Shown: piece by piece, positions 7,722 to 14,363 of the stretch
Position numbering within the stretch: position 1 is the stretch's first letter
How the letters are laid out: every line of letters starts with the position of its first letter
DNA from: an uncultured Anaerotruncus sp.
GTDB taxonomy: Bacteria > Bacillota > Clostridia > Oscillospirales > Ruminococcaceae
DNA: 16,171 nt
Assembly: GCA_910586875.1 (NCBI GenBank)
Contig: CAJUJI010000056.1
Span: 1-16,171, forward strand
Direction: 5' to 3'
Notes under the pieces: generated by a model
The model's database searches: none
The model's input: the letters and a program-made list of their open reading frames with translations, nothing else
What the model was told of the DNA's origin: nothing
Position numbers and translations under genes: made by a program

Positions 7722-7744
7722 AAATGCGTTGGAGGAGTCGTTTC

Positions 7745-8335
7745 ATGCTCAAGGATCTTATTTTTTCACTTCTGCGCCCGTTTTTGACCGCGTATGCGCT
7801 GCTGCGCTACCGCAGCATTTGGGGGCTCAAGCAGCATCTGCAAGCCCACCCGAACAAGCTGATGAAGCTGACCTACGGGCATTTTTTCATGCAGCGGGGC
7901 AGCTTTGTGGGGCTGAGCAGCGAGCTGAAGGGCGTTCCCTGTTTTCCGCACGGCATCCAGGGAATTTTTATTTCCAATACCGCGAAGATCGGCAAGGATG
8001 TGGTGATCTTCCAGCAGGTGACGATTGGCTCGAATACCATCCCAGGCAGCAAGCATACAGGCAGCCCTACGATTGGGGATCGGGTGTACATTGGCGCAGG
8101 CGCGAAGATCATCGGAGAAATTACGGTGGGGGATAACTGCCGGATCGGGGCGAATGCGGTGGTGTATGAGGACATGCCGCCTAACTCGGTGGCGGTCTGT
8201 GCACCGACGCGCATCCTGCATCGGGAGCAGCCGCTGGACAACACTTATTATACCACCTTGGATGGGGCAGACTATTATTTCCGAGATGGCCGCCTGCATC
8301 CGCTCGAGCAGACCCAGCAGCAAGATGGTCTGTAA
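7745..8335 (+). CDS. Serine O-acetyltransferase-like hexapeptide enzyme
   Basis: A cytosolic acyltransferase of the left-handed beta-helix class, most like the CysE serine acetyltransferases. The 196 residues contain an N-terminal helical part and hexapeptide repeats from about residue 70 to 160. The segment KHTGSPTIGDRVYIGAGAKI has the CysE-type loop histidine, and the helix ends in IGANAVVYEDMPPNSV. It is shorter than E. coli CysE because the N-terminal domain is reduced, as in polysaccharide-locus relatives. I chose ATG 7745 because GGAGGAG (7731-7737) ends seven bases before it; the in-frame ATG at 7724 lies upstream of that site. No cysteine synthase gene is adjacent, and its neighbours act on the cell wall, so an acceptor other than serine is possible. 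The fold is clear; the substrate is not. Confidence 0.8.
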   Translation: MLKDLIFSLLRPFLTAYALLRYRSIWGLKQHLQAHPNKLMKLTYGHFFMQRGSFVGLSSELKGVPCFPHGIQGIFISNTAKIGKDVVIFQQVTIGSNTIPGSKHTGSPTIGDRVYIGAGAKIIGEITVGDNCRIGANAVVYEDMPPNSVAVCAPTRILHREQPLDNTYYTTLDGADYYFRDGRLHPLEQTQQQDGL

Positions 8336-8350
8336 AAAAATTGTGGGCGC

Positions 8351-8379
8351 TTGCATTTGACAGCGGGTTTCTATATAAT
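8351..8379 (+). promoter_or_regulatory. Sigma-A-type promoter upstream of the SEDS gene
   Basis: TTGCAT (8351-8356), a 17-base spacer and a perfect TATAAT (8374-8379). The leader to the ATG at 8463 is about 75 bases. A TTGACA at 8357-8362 overlaps the spacer but is only 11 bases from the -10, too close to work with it. Confidence 0.7.
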
Positions 8380-8462
8380 GGGAGTAACCTATGTGAAATT
8401 GCCTGCCGCATCGGGTGCAGTTTTGCTACAGGCTTTAAATTCGAGGAAACTTTGGGGGTGCC

Positions 8463-9599
8463 ATGAAAAAGCTGTTCCGCATCATTCTAGCGTACATCCG
8501 GCAAACAGACCTGTGGCTGTGGATTTTGTGCGTGGGACTTTCGGGGTTTAGTGCGCTGCTGCTGTTGGGAATTGTGGATTCCCGACGCGTTCCCGACGTT
8601 GGAATGCGCACCGTGATGGTGCAGTGCCTTGCAACCGGTCTGGGGTGTTTTTGCGCGCTGTGCCTTTCCAAAATTGACTACCACACATTGGCAAAGCTCT
8701 GGAAGCTGCATATTCCGGCAGCTTATGGGCTGGTGCTGCTCACCTTCTTCATTGGCGAGGGGACACAGGAACGTTTGGCGGACAAGTCCTGGATTCGGCT
8801 CCCGTTTGTGAATTTGACCATCCAGCCCGCAGAATTTTTGAAATTATCCTTTATTTTGGCGTTCGCCTACCATCTGAACAAGGTCAGGGAATATATCAAC
8901 CGGCCGGTGCATCTGCTGCTGCTCTGCGTGCACGGTGCGATTCCGGTCCTGCTCATCCATATGCAGGGGGATGACGGCACCGCGTTGGTGTTCGCAGCGA
9001 TCTTTGCGGCGATGCTGTTTGCTGCGGGGCTGAATCTGCGGTATGTGTTCGGCGCAATCTTTGTGGCAGTGGTAGGGTTCCCGATTCTGTGGTTTCGAGT
9101 GCTCAGCGACTATCAGAAAAACCGGTTTCTGATCCTGTTTGACCCGCTTGCAGACCCGCAGGGGGATTATTACCAGCAGTATTGGGCAAAGCTGGCGATC
9201 GGCTCGGGCAAGGTCTGGGGCAAGGGGATTTTCTCGGAGGATCACCGCTATGTGCCGATGATTCACAATGATTTTATCATCGCGTTTATCGGGGAATCGC
9301 TGGGCTATGTCGGCTGTATGGCGGTGCTGGTGGTGCTCACAATTTTGTTTGTGAAAATCCTGGTCAACTCCCGTCTGGCGGAGGATTTCCTGGGCCAGAT
9401 GATCTGCATTGGGGTATTCGCGATGTTCTCGGCGCAGGCGGTCATCAACATCGGCATGTGCATTTCGCTGCTGCCAGTGATCGGGATTACGCTTCCGTTC
9501 CTGTCGTATGGAGGCTCGTCGGTTTTGGCGAGCTATCTGGGAATGGGATTTATACTGTCTGTATACATGCGTAACCCCAAAAACCTGTTCAGTGATTAG
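8463..9599 (+). CDS. rodA: RodA/FtsW/SpoVE-family peptidoglycan polymerase
   Basis: A multi-pass membrane glycosyltransferase of the SEDS family that polymerises lipid II into glycan strands, normally with a class B penicillin-binding protein. The 378 residues are close to the RodA length and very hydrophobic, fitting about ten membrane helices. Seen motifs: IQPAEFLKLSFIL, QGDDGTAL with D170 where RodA has its essential aspartate (QPDLGT in E. coli), GSGKVWGKGIF, HNDFIIAFIGESLG, and the C-terminal PFLSYGGSS. These favour RodA over FtsW, but SpoVE-like paralogues cannot be excluded. The Shine-Dalgarno site is GGGGG at 8454-8458, rather close (four bases) to the ATG. No partner penicillin-binding protein or MreBCD gene is adjacent. 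The gene has its own promoter and lies downstream of the two sortase genes, forming an envelope block with them. Confidence 0.9.
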   Translation: MKKLFRIILAYIRQTDLWLWILCVGLSGFSALLLLGIVDSRRVPDVGMRTVMVQCLATGLGCFCALCLSKIDYHTLAKLWKLHIPAAYGLVLLTFFIGEGTQERLADKSWIRLPFVNLTIQPAEFLKLSFILAFAYHLNKVREYINRPVHLLLLCVHGAIPVLLIHMQGDDGTALVFAAIFAAMLFAAGLNLRYVFGAIFVAVVGFPILWFRVLSDYQKNRFLILFDPLADPQGDYYQQYWAKLAIGSGKVWGKGIFSEDHRYVPMIHNDFIIAFIGESLGYVGCMAVLVVLTILFVKILVNSRLAEDFLGQMICIGVFAMFSAQAVINIGMCISLLPVIGITLPFLSYGGSSVLASYLGMGFILSVYMRNPKNLFSD

Positions 9600-9684
9600 C
9601 GGATGGGCGTAGGATGCGCATGGAAGGGGCCGCGGTTTTGGGTGTAAGGGTGCGCTGCTGCATATGGCATCAGGTGGGCTGGAT

Positions 9685-9880
9685 GGGGTGCTTTTTTTCT
9701 TGCAAAAAGCACCCCTCTTGCGGCACATCGCTTGCGCCATGTGCCGCAATTCACCCCGAAAAATCCGCCCGCACGAAAAGGATGCGTTTCGTCTGTAAAG
9801 CGGCTCTGCCGCTTTACAGACGACCAAAGGCGCTGCCTTTGGAAACCGCAGCCTTTTGAAAAAGGCTGGCGAAAACTTTT
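9685..9880 (-). repeat. Structured modular repeat, copy B (multi-hairpin)
   Basis: Fills most of the 371-base gap between the SEDS gene and fhs. Read on the minus strand it carries, in order: hairpin 1, CAGCCTTT/AAAGGCTG (9849-9856 with 9861-9868); hairpin 2, CCAAAGGC/GCCTTTGG (9824-9831 with 9835-9842); hairpin 3, a perfect 15-bp stem with 3-base loop (9790-9804 with 9808-9822); the conserved box GACGAAACGCATC; hairpin 4, 11 bp (9718-9728 with 9739-9749); and hairpin 5, 12 bp (9685-9696 with 9704-9715). The order and framing sequences match copy A at 15578-15807 in the opposite orientation. Small ORFs across it are by-products of the repeat. I do not recognise it as a named element. Confidence 0.85.
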
Positions 9881-9945
9881 GCTTTGGGGTGTTTGGTCTT
9901 GGGATAGGACTGGCGAGAATTTTTGTTTTGGGTTGTTTGACTGTG
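9866..9945 (+). repeat. Imperfect tandem duplication, period 44
   Basis: The stretch starting CTGGCGAAAACTTTTG at 9866 recurs, diverged, as CTGGCGAGAATTTTTG at 9910, with about 36 comparable columns and roughly seven mismatches. The first copy overlaps the end of the structured repeat. The second sits about 25 bases upstream of the fhs ATG. It looks like a duplicated edge of the repeat. I see no clear promoter for fhs in this segment. Confidence 0.6.
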
Positions 9946-9970
9946 TGAGAGAAAGAAAGGATGGTTTTTC

Positions 9971-11638
9971 ATGAAAAGCGACATTGAAATTGCGCAAGCA
10001 GCATCCATGCTGCCGATTACAGAAATTGCCAACCGGCTAGGGGTGCTCGCGGAGGAGTTGGAGCCCTACGGCCGCTACAAGGCGAAGCTCTCGGAATCCA
10101 TCTTCCGGCGGCTACAGGACCGGCCGGACGGCAAGCTGGTGCTTGTGACAGCGATCAACCCCACCCCTGCGGGAGAGGGCAAGACGACGACGACGGTGGG
10201 ACTGGGTCAGGCGATGACCCGACTGGGCAAGGACGCGATCATTGCGCTGCGGGAGCCGTCGCTAGGGCCGGTATTTGGCATCAAGGGCGGCGCAGCGGGC
10301 GGCGGCTTTGCACAGGTGGTGCCGATGGAGGACATCAACCTGCATTTCACCGGCGACATGCACGCGATTACCGCAGCGAACAACCTGCTTTGCGCGATGC
10401 TGGACAACCATTTGCAGCAGGGTAACGAGCTGGGGATTGACCCGCGCCGTATTCTGATAAAACGTTGTCTGGATATGAACGACCGCGCGCTGCGCAACGT
10501 TGTAGTCGGGCTGGGCGGCAAGGTCAACGGTGTACCGCGCGAGGATGGCTTTATGATCACCGTTGCCTCCGAGGTGATGGCGATTCTCTGTCTGGCGGCC
10601 GATTTACCGGATTTGAAAAAGCGGCTGGGAGAAATTCTGGTGGCGTACACCTACGACAACCAGCCGGTTTATGCGCGGATGCTGCGCGCAGACGGCGCGA
10701 TGGCGGCGCTGCTCAAGGACGCGCTCAAGCCGAACCTGGTGCAGACGCTCGAAAACACCCCTGCGCTGATGCACGGCGGACCGTTCGCCAACATTGCGCA
10801 TGGCTGCAACTCGGTGCGTGCGACCCGACTTGCGCTCAAGCTGGCCGATTACACCATTACCGAGGCGGGATTTGGCTCGGATCTGGGCGCGGAGAAGTTT
10901 TTGGATATCAAGTGCCGCTATGCGGGGCTGGCGCCGTCTGCGATTGTGCTGGTGGCGACCATGCGCGCGCTCAAATATAACGGCGGCGTGCCCAAGGCGG
11001 AGGTTGGCAAGCCGAACCTAAAGGCGCTGGAGAAGGGGCTTTGCAATCTGGCGGCGCACGTGGAAAATATGCAGAAGTACGGCGTGCCAGTGGTGGTTGC
11101 AATCAACCGCTTCCTGACCGACAGCGATGAGGAGATCGCGCTGCTTTCCGACTACTGCAAGCGCAGCGGCTGCCGGTTTGCGCTGTCGGAGGTGTTCGCA
11201 AAGGGCGGAGAGGGCGGCCTTGCGCTGGCGCGCGAGGTGGTTGCCGCCTGCGAGCAGCCGTCCGACTTCCATCCGCTGTATGATGCGGCGCTGCCAATCA
11301 AGCAGAAGATTGCCGCAATTGCAACAGGCATTTACGGCGCGGCGCAGGTCGCTTACTCGACCGCGGCGGAGAAGATGATCGCTGAAATTGAACGGCTGGG
11401 CAAGGCGGACCTGCCGGTTTGCATCGCAAAGACGCAATACTCTCTTTCGGATGACCCGACAAAGCTGGGCCGTCCGACCGGCTTTACCATCCAGGTCAAG
11501 GAGATCCGCCTGAGCGCCGGCGCGGGCTTTATCGTTGCGCTGACCGGCGACATCATGACCATGCCAGGGCTGCCCAAGGTGCCTGCGGCCTTCCAAATTG
11601 ACGTGGATGCAGACGGAAATATTTCCGGCCTGTTCTGA
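9971..11638 (+). CDS. fhs: Formate-tetrahydrofolate ligase
   Basis: Joins formate to tetrahydrofolate using ATP, giving 10-formyl-THF for purine synthesis and, in acetogens, for the methyl branch of the Wood-Ljungdahl pathway. It is cytosolic, and 555 residues is the normal length. The ATP-binding TPAGEGKTTTT begins at residue 65; EPSLGPVFGIKGGAAGGG and FTGDMHAITAANNLL are typical, and the protein ends in the family-type DADGNISGLF. AAAGAAAGG (9952-9960) is ten bases before the ATG; the ATG at 9961 is out of frame. It is the first gene of an apparent five-gene operon, with tsaE 13 bases on. No other folate gene is in the window, so an acetogenic role cannot be judged from here. Confidence 0.97.
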   Translation: MKSDIEIAQAASMLPITEIANRLGVLAEELEPYGRYKAKLSESIFRRLQDRPDGKLVLVTAINPTPAGEGKTTTTVGLGQAMTRLGKDAIIALREPSLGPVFGIKGGAAGGGFAQVVPMEDINLHFTGDMHAITAANNLLCAMLDNHLQQGNELGIDPRRILIKRCLDMNDRALRNVVVGLGGKVNGVPREDGFMITVASEVMAILCLAADLPDLKKRLGEILVAYTYDNQPVYARMLRADGAMAALLKDALKPNLVQTLENTPALMHGGPFANIAHGCNSVRATRLALKLADYTITEAGFGSDLGAEKFLDIKCRYAGLAPSAIVLVATMRALKYNGGVPKAEVGKPNLKALEKGLCNLAAHVENMQKYGVPVVVAINRFLTDSDEEIALLSDYCKRSGCRFALSEVFAKGGEGGLALAREVVAACEQPSDFHPLYDAALPIKQKIAAIATGIYGAAQVAYSTAAEKMIAEIERLGKADLPVCIAKTQYSLSDDPTKLGRPTGFTIQVKEIRLSAGAGFIVALTGDIMTMPGLPKVPAAFQIDVDADGNISGLF

Positions 11639-11651
11639 TGGAGGCGCTGTT

Positions 11652-12080
11652 TTGATACGTTTCATCAGTCATTCGGTCGACGAGACCGAGCAGTTTGCCC
11701 AGCAGTTTGCCGCACGGCTGCGCGCAGGCGACCTGATCGCCTGCACCGGCGGGCTGGGCATGGGCAAAACCGCGTTTGCGCGCGGGCTTGCGCGCGGGCT
11801 GGGGCTGCGGGATGAGGTATCCAGCCCCACCTTTGCGCTGGTGCATGAGTACACGCAAGGGGCGCTGCCGCTGTATCATTTTGACATGTACCGGATTACG
11901 GACCTCTACGATTTGGAGTCGACCGGCTTTTATGACTATCTGGAGCGGGATGGGGTGCTGTTCATCGAGTGGAGCGAGCAGATTGCGCCTGCGCTCGCGT
12001 GCATGAACGCCATCCGGCTCACCATCGCCCGTGTGGACGAGGACACACGGGAAATTATCATCGAGGGGGCGGAAGCTTGA
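11652..12080 (+). CDS. tsaE: tRNA t6A biosynthesis ATPase TsaE
   Basis: An ATPase that works with TsaB and TsaD to place threonylcarbamoyl on A37 of ANN-decoding tRNAs. The 142 residues have a P-loop GGLGMGKT at 33-40, then SSPTFALVHEY, the YHFDMYR segment and FIEWSEQI, all family hallmarks. The start is TTG 11652, preceded by GGAGG (11640-11644) at seven bases; an upstream in-frame TTG at 11598 would lie inside fhs. The stop overlaps the tsaB start by four bases, indicating translational coupling. TsaD, TsaC/Sua5 and RimI are not in the window. Methionine replaces the more usual alanine in the P-loop (GDLGAGKT in many relatives), probably without effect. Confidence 0.93.
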   Translation: MIRFISHSVDETEQFAQQFAARLRAGDLIACTGGLGMGKTAFARGLARGLGLRDEVSSPTFALVHEYTQGALPLYHFDMYRITDLYDLESTGFYDYLERDGVLFIEWSEQIAPALACMNAIRLTIARVDEDTREIIIEGAEA

Positions 12081-12775
12081 AGCTGCTTGCAATTGATACC
12101 TCCTCCCAGTCGGCCAGCTGCGCGTTGCTTGCGGATGGCCTGCTGCTGGGGGAGTTTTACACCAATGTCCGCCTGACACACTCCCAAACCGCGCTGCCGA
12201 TGGTGCACGATCTGCTAAAGCAGACGCACACCCCGCTGCAGGAGGTGGACCTGTTCGCGGTCACCACCGGCCCAGGCTCGTTTACCGGCCTGCGCATCGG
12301 GCTGTCTGCGGTCAAGGGGATGGCCCATGCGCTGGGACGGCAGTGTGTGGGCGTTTCGACGCTGGAAGCGCTGGCGTACAATTTCTATGGGCACAGCTGT
12401 GTCGTGGCGCCGGTGTTGGACGCGCGCTGCTCGCAGGTGTATACCGCGCTGTTTTGCTGGGAGGGGGAGCGGCTCACCCGACTGGCGCAGGACACGGCGC
12501 TGCCGATAGAGCAGCTGGCGGAACAGCTGAAAAATATCGAAAGTTCGGTTTTTTTGGTTGGAGATGGCGCAGACTTATGTTATAATAGACTTAAAGAGCA
12601 GCTGCCGGCTTTGCGAATGGCTTCTCCTGCGCTACGCTATACACATGCATCGGCGCTGGCGCTGGCGGCGCAGCGTGCGGCCGACGCGGGCGGGACGATT
12701 TGCCCACAGCAGTTGGTTCCGGCATATTTGCGGCTGCCGCAGGCCCAGCGGGAGCTGCTCGCAAAACAGAAATAG
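12077..12775 (+). CDS. tsaB: tRNA t6A biosynthesis protein TsaB
   Basis: The TsaD-binding, catalytically inactive ASKHA-fold partner in t6A synthesis. The 232 residues begin MKLLAIDTSSQSASCAL and contain LTHSQTALPMV and GPGSFTGLRIG (65-75), both diagnostic. I chose the TTG at 12077, which overlaps the tsaE stop as TTGA, with GAGGGGG (12063-12069) seven bases upstream; this gives the conserved N-terminus. Codons around 12540-12600 are more AT-rich than the rest and include a promoter-like sequence. The C-terminal part (VPAYLRLPQAQREL) matches the family. rpiB follows after 11 bases. Confidence 0.94.
   Translation: MKLLAIDTSSQSASCALLADGLLLGEFYTNVRLTHSQTALPMVHDLLKQTHTPLQEVDLFAVTTGPGSFTGLRIGLSAVKGMAHALGRQCVGVSTLEALAYNFYGHSCVVAPVLDARCSQVYTALFCWEGERLTRLAQDTALPIEQLAEQLKNIESSVFLVGDGADLCYNRLKEQLPALRMASPALRYTHASALALAAQRAADAGGTICPQQLVPAYLRLPQAQRELLAKQK
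12558..12586 (+). promoter_or_regulatory. Promoter-like sequence inside tsaB
   Basis: TTGGAG (12558-12563), a 17-base spacer, then TATAAT (12581-12586) preceded by TG at 12578-12579, giving an extended -10. It lies in an AT-rich island of a GC-rich coding region and points toward rpiB, about 200 bases downstream. It matches sigma-A consensus well, but coding constraint could produce such a match by chance. Confidence 0.5.
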
Positions 12776-12786
12776 GAGATGGAAAG

Positions 12787-13224
12787 ATGATTGCTTTAGC
12801 AGCAGACCATGGCGGCTATGCCCTGAAGGAAGAAGTAAAACAATGGCTGGACAGCCAGAAGATTGCCTACAAGGATTTTGGCACCCATAGCACCGATTCG
12901 GTGGATTATGCGGATATGGCGGTTTTGGCGTGCGACGCGGTGGTATCCGGCGAATGCGAAAAGGCGCTGCTGTTCTGCGGCACCGGAATTGGTATTTCAA
13001 TGGCGGCGAACAAGGTCCGCGGAATTCGTGCGGCCTGCTGCTCGGATTATTTCAGCGCGAAATATACCCGTCTACATAACGACGCGAACGTGCTTTGCAT
13101 GGGCGGGCGCGTGGTTGGTGCAGGACTGGCAATCGAGCTGGTAGACATTTTCCTGCATACAGAATTTGAGGGAGGCCGGCATCAGCGCCGGATTGAGAAG
13201 ATCGCCCAACTGGAAAACCGATGA
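12787..13224 (+). CDS. rpiB: Ribose-5-phosphate isomerase B
   Basis: Interconverts ribose 5-phosphate and ribulose 5-phosphate in the cytosol. The 145 residues are the normal RpiB/LacAB length. Seen: the N-terminal IALAADHGGYALKE; C64 in LLFCGTGIGISMAANK (the active-site cysteine); and RLHNDANVLCMGGRV with the conserved histidine. AGGAGA (12774-12779) is seven bases before the ATG. LacA/LacB galactose-6-phosphate isomerases are paralogues, but the intact CGTGIG motif and the neighbouring upp gene favour RpiB. Together with upp it links pentose phosphate to PRPP use. It may be transcribed both from the upstream operon and from the putative promoter inside tsaB. Confidence 0.93.
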   Translation: MIALAADHGGYALKEEVKQWLDSQKIAYKDFGTHSTDSVDYADMAVLACDAVVSGECEKALLFCGTGIGISMAANKVRGIRAACCSDYFSAKYTRLHNDANVLCMGGRVVGAGLAIELVDIFLHTEFEGGRHQRRIEKIAQLENR

Positions 13225-13249
13225 CCAAAAGAGAAAGAGGGATGCTAGG

Positions 13250-13882
13250 ATGCTACCAAAGCCACTGATTATGGATCACCCCCTAATTCAGCACAAAATT
13301 ACCCTGCTGCGCGATAAGAACACCGGCTCAAAGGAGTTTCGGGAGCTGATCAACGAGATTGCAATGTTGATGTGCTATGAAGCAACCCGCGATCTGCCGA
13401 TGAAACAGATTGAAATTGAAACGCCGATCTGCATTGCAAAGGCGAAGATTATCTCCGGACGCAAGATGGCGTTTGTGCCGATTCTGCGCGCGGGGCTGGG
13501 CATGGTGGACGGAATGCTGGCGCTGGTTCCGGCGGCGAAGGTGGGACATATCGGCATGTACCGCGACCCGCAGACCCATCTGCCGGTGGAGTATTACTGC
13601 AAGCTGCCCGCGGATATTGAGGAGCGGGACATCATTGTGCTCGATCCGATGCTCGCGACCGGTGGCTCGGCGGTCGACGCGATTTCGCAGCTAAAACAGC
13701 ATGGTTGTACCAGCATCAAATTTATGTGCATCATCGCTGCGCCGGAGGGAATCGAGGCGTTGACTGCGGCACATCCGGACATACAAATTTATTGCGGCGC
13801 GCTGGATGACCGGCTCAACGAGCAGAAATATATTGTTCCGGGGCTGGGCGACGCGGGTGACCGCATTTTTGGCACCAAATAA
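13250..13882 (+). CDS. upp: Uracil phosphoribosyltransferase
   Basis: Salvages uracil with PRPP to make UMP. The 210 residues match the family length. The PRPP-binding motif DPMLATGGS starts at D132, and FVPILRAGLGMVDGM and the C-terminal PGLGDAGDRIFGTK are diagnostic. The ATG at 13250 follows AAAGAGGG with AGAGG at 13236-13240, nine bases upstream; earlier in-frame sequence lies inside rpiB. It is the last gene before a strong terminator, so it closes the fhs-tsaE-tsaB-rpiB-upp operon. No PyrR attenuator-like structure precedes it in the 25-base gap. Confidence 0.96.
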   Translation: MLPKPLIMDHPLIQHKITLLRDKNTGSKEFRELINEIAMLMCYEATRDLPMKQIEIETPICIAKAKIISGRKMAFVPILRAGLGMVDGMLALVPAAKVGHIGMYRDPQTHLPVEYYCKLPADIEERDIIVLDPMLATGGSAVDAISQLKQHGCTSIKFMCIIAAPEGIEALTAAHPDIQIYCGALDDRLNEQKYIVPGLGDAGDRIFGTK

Positions 13883-13936
13883 TCACCGATCAAGCGGTCG
13901 GTTCTGTTCTGAAGTTGCTCTTTTGATTGCATAAAC

Positions 13937-13976
13937 AAAGAACTGTGTGAAAAGCTAGTTTCACGCAGTTCTTTTT
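13937..13976 (+). terminator. Strong rho-independent terminator after upp
   Basis: A 16-bp stem with one G-U pair: AAAGAACTGTGTGAAA (13937-13952) with TTTCACGCAGTTCTTT (13959-13974) around AGCTAG. The T-run continues to 13976, and more pyrimidines follow. It lies 54 bases after the upp stop. The A-run on the 5' side means it could also stop transcription from the other strand. Confidence 0.9.
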
Positions 13977-13997
13977 CTTTGTTCTGATTCGGTCAAA

Positions 13998-14004
13998 AAG
14001 GAGG
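13998..14004 (+). promoter_or_regulatory. Ribosome binding site that questions the next start codon
   Basis: AAGGAGG is a near-perfect Shine-Dalgarno sequence, but the first ordinary in-frame start (TTG 14022) is 17 bases away. An in-frame ATC at 14013 sits at the ideal eight-base spacing. Either a rare ATC start is used or the site works over a long gap. Confidence 0.6.
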
Positions 14005-14021
14005 CGGACGAGATCCAGCGG

Positions 14022-14363
14022 TTGAAATTTTTGCTGACCGGTGCGGCGGCAGGGCTGCTCAACGGGCTATTTGGCGCAGGCGGTGGCATGGTGGTGGTTC
14101 CGATGCTCCACTATGACGGGCTGCCGGCCCAGCGCGCACATGCGACCTCGATTGCGGTGATTCTGCCGCTCTCGGTTACAAGCGGCCTGCTGTATCTATC
14201 CAAAGGGTATTTGCAGCTCTCACAGGCGCTGCCCTACATCCCACTTGGGCTGGCGGGCGCATTGGCAGGCGGCTGGCTGCTGCCGCGGGTCAAAACCGTT
14301 TGGTTGCACCGTGTGTTTGGCGTGCTGGTGCTCTATTCGGCCGTACGGCTGCTGCTGCAATGA
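14022..14363 (+). CDS. TauE/SafE family permease, N-terminal half protein
   Basis: A small membrane protein of 113 residues equal to one half of a TauE/SafE (DUF81) transporter; full members are about 230-260 residues, work in the cytoplasmic membrane and are linked to export of sulfite, sulfoacetate or similar anions. It has about four hydrophobic segments and the Gly-rich family motif GLFGAGGGMVVVPML, followed by HATSIAVILPLS. The start is uncertain: TTG 14022, or a rare ATC at 14013 better spaced from AAGGAGG. The stop overlaps the ATG of the second half by four bases, so equal, coupled synthesis and pairing of the two halves in the membrane is likely. I see no promoter in the short gap after the terminator. 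The substrate cannot be told from sequence. Confidence 0.82.
   Translation: MKFLLTGAAAGLLNGLFGAGGGMVVVPMLHYDGLPAQRAHATSIAVILPLSVTSGLLYLSKGYLQLSQALPYIPLGLAGALAGGWLLPRVKTVWLHRVFGVLVLYSAVRLLLQ

Noticed and set aside
7724..7744. Upstream in-frame ATG for the acetyltransferase
   Set aside because: It lies before the GGAGGAG ribosome site, which is correctly spaced for ATG 7745, and the extra residues match nothing in the family.
8357..8362. TTGACA as -35 of the SEDS promoter
   Set aside because: Only 11 bases from TATAAT; TTGCAT at 8351-8356 has the correct 17-base spacing.
8844..9827. 327-residue minus-strand frame across the SEDS gene and repeat B
   Set aside because: Half is antisense to a membrane protein gene and half is repeat; composition is not protein-like.
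9685..9880. CRISPR array or transposon end
   Set aside because: No regularly spaced direct repeats, no transposase, and no single pair of terminal inverted repeats; the units are different hairpins in fixed order.
9614..9974. Two small plus-strand frames before fhs
   Set aside because: They translate the hairpin repeat and its duplicated edge, with no ribosome sites; the conserved pairing explains the sequence better than coding.
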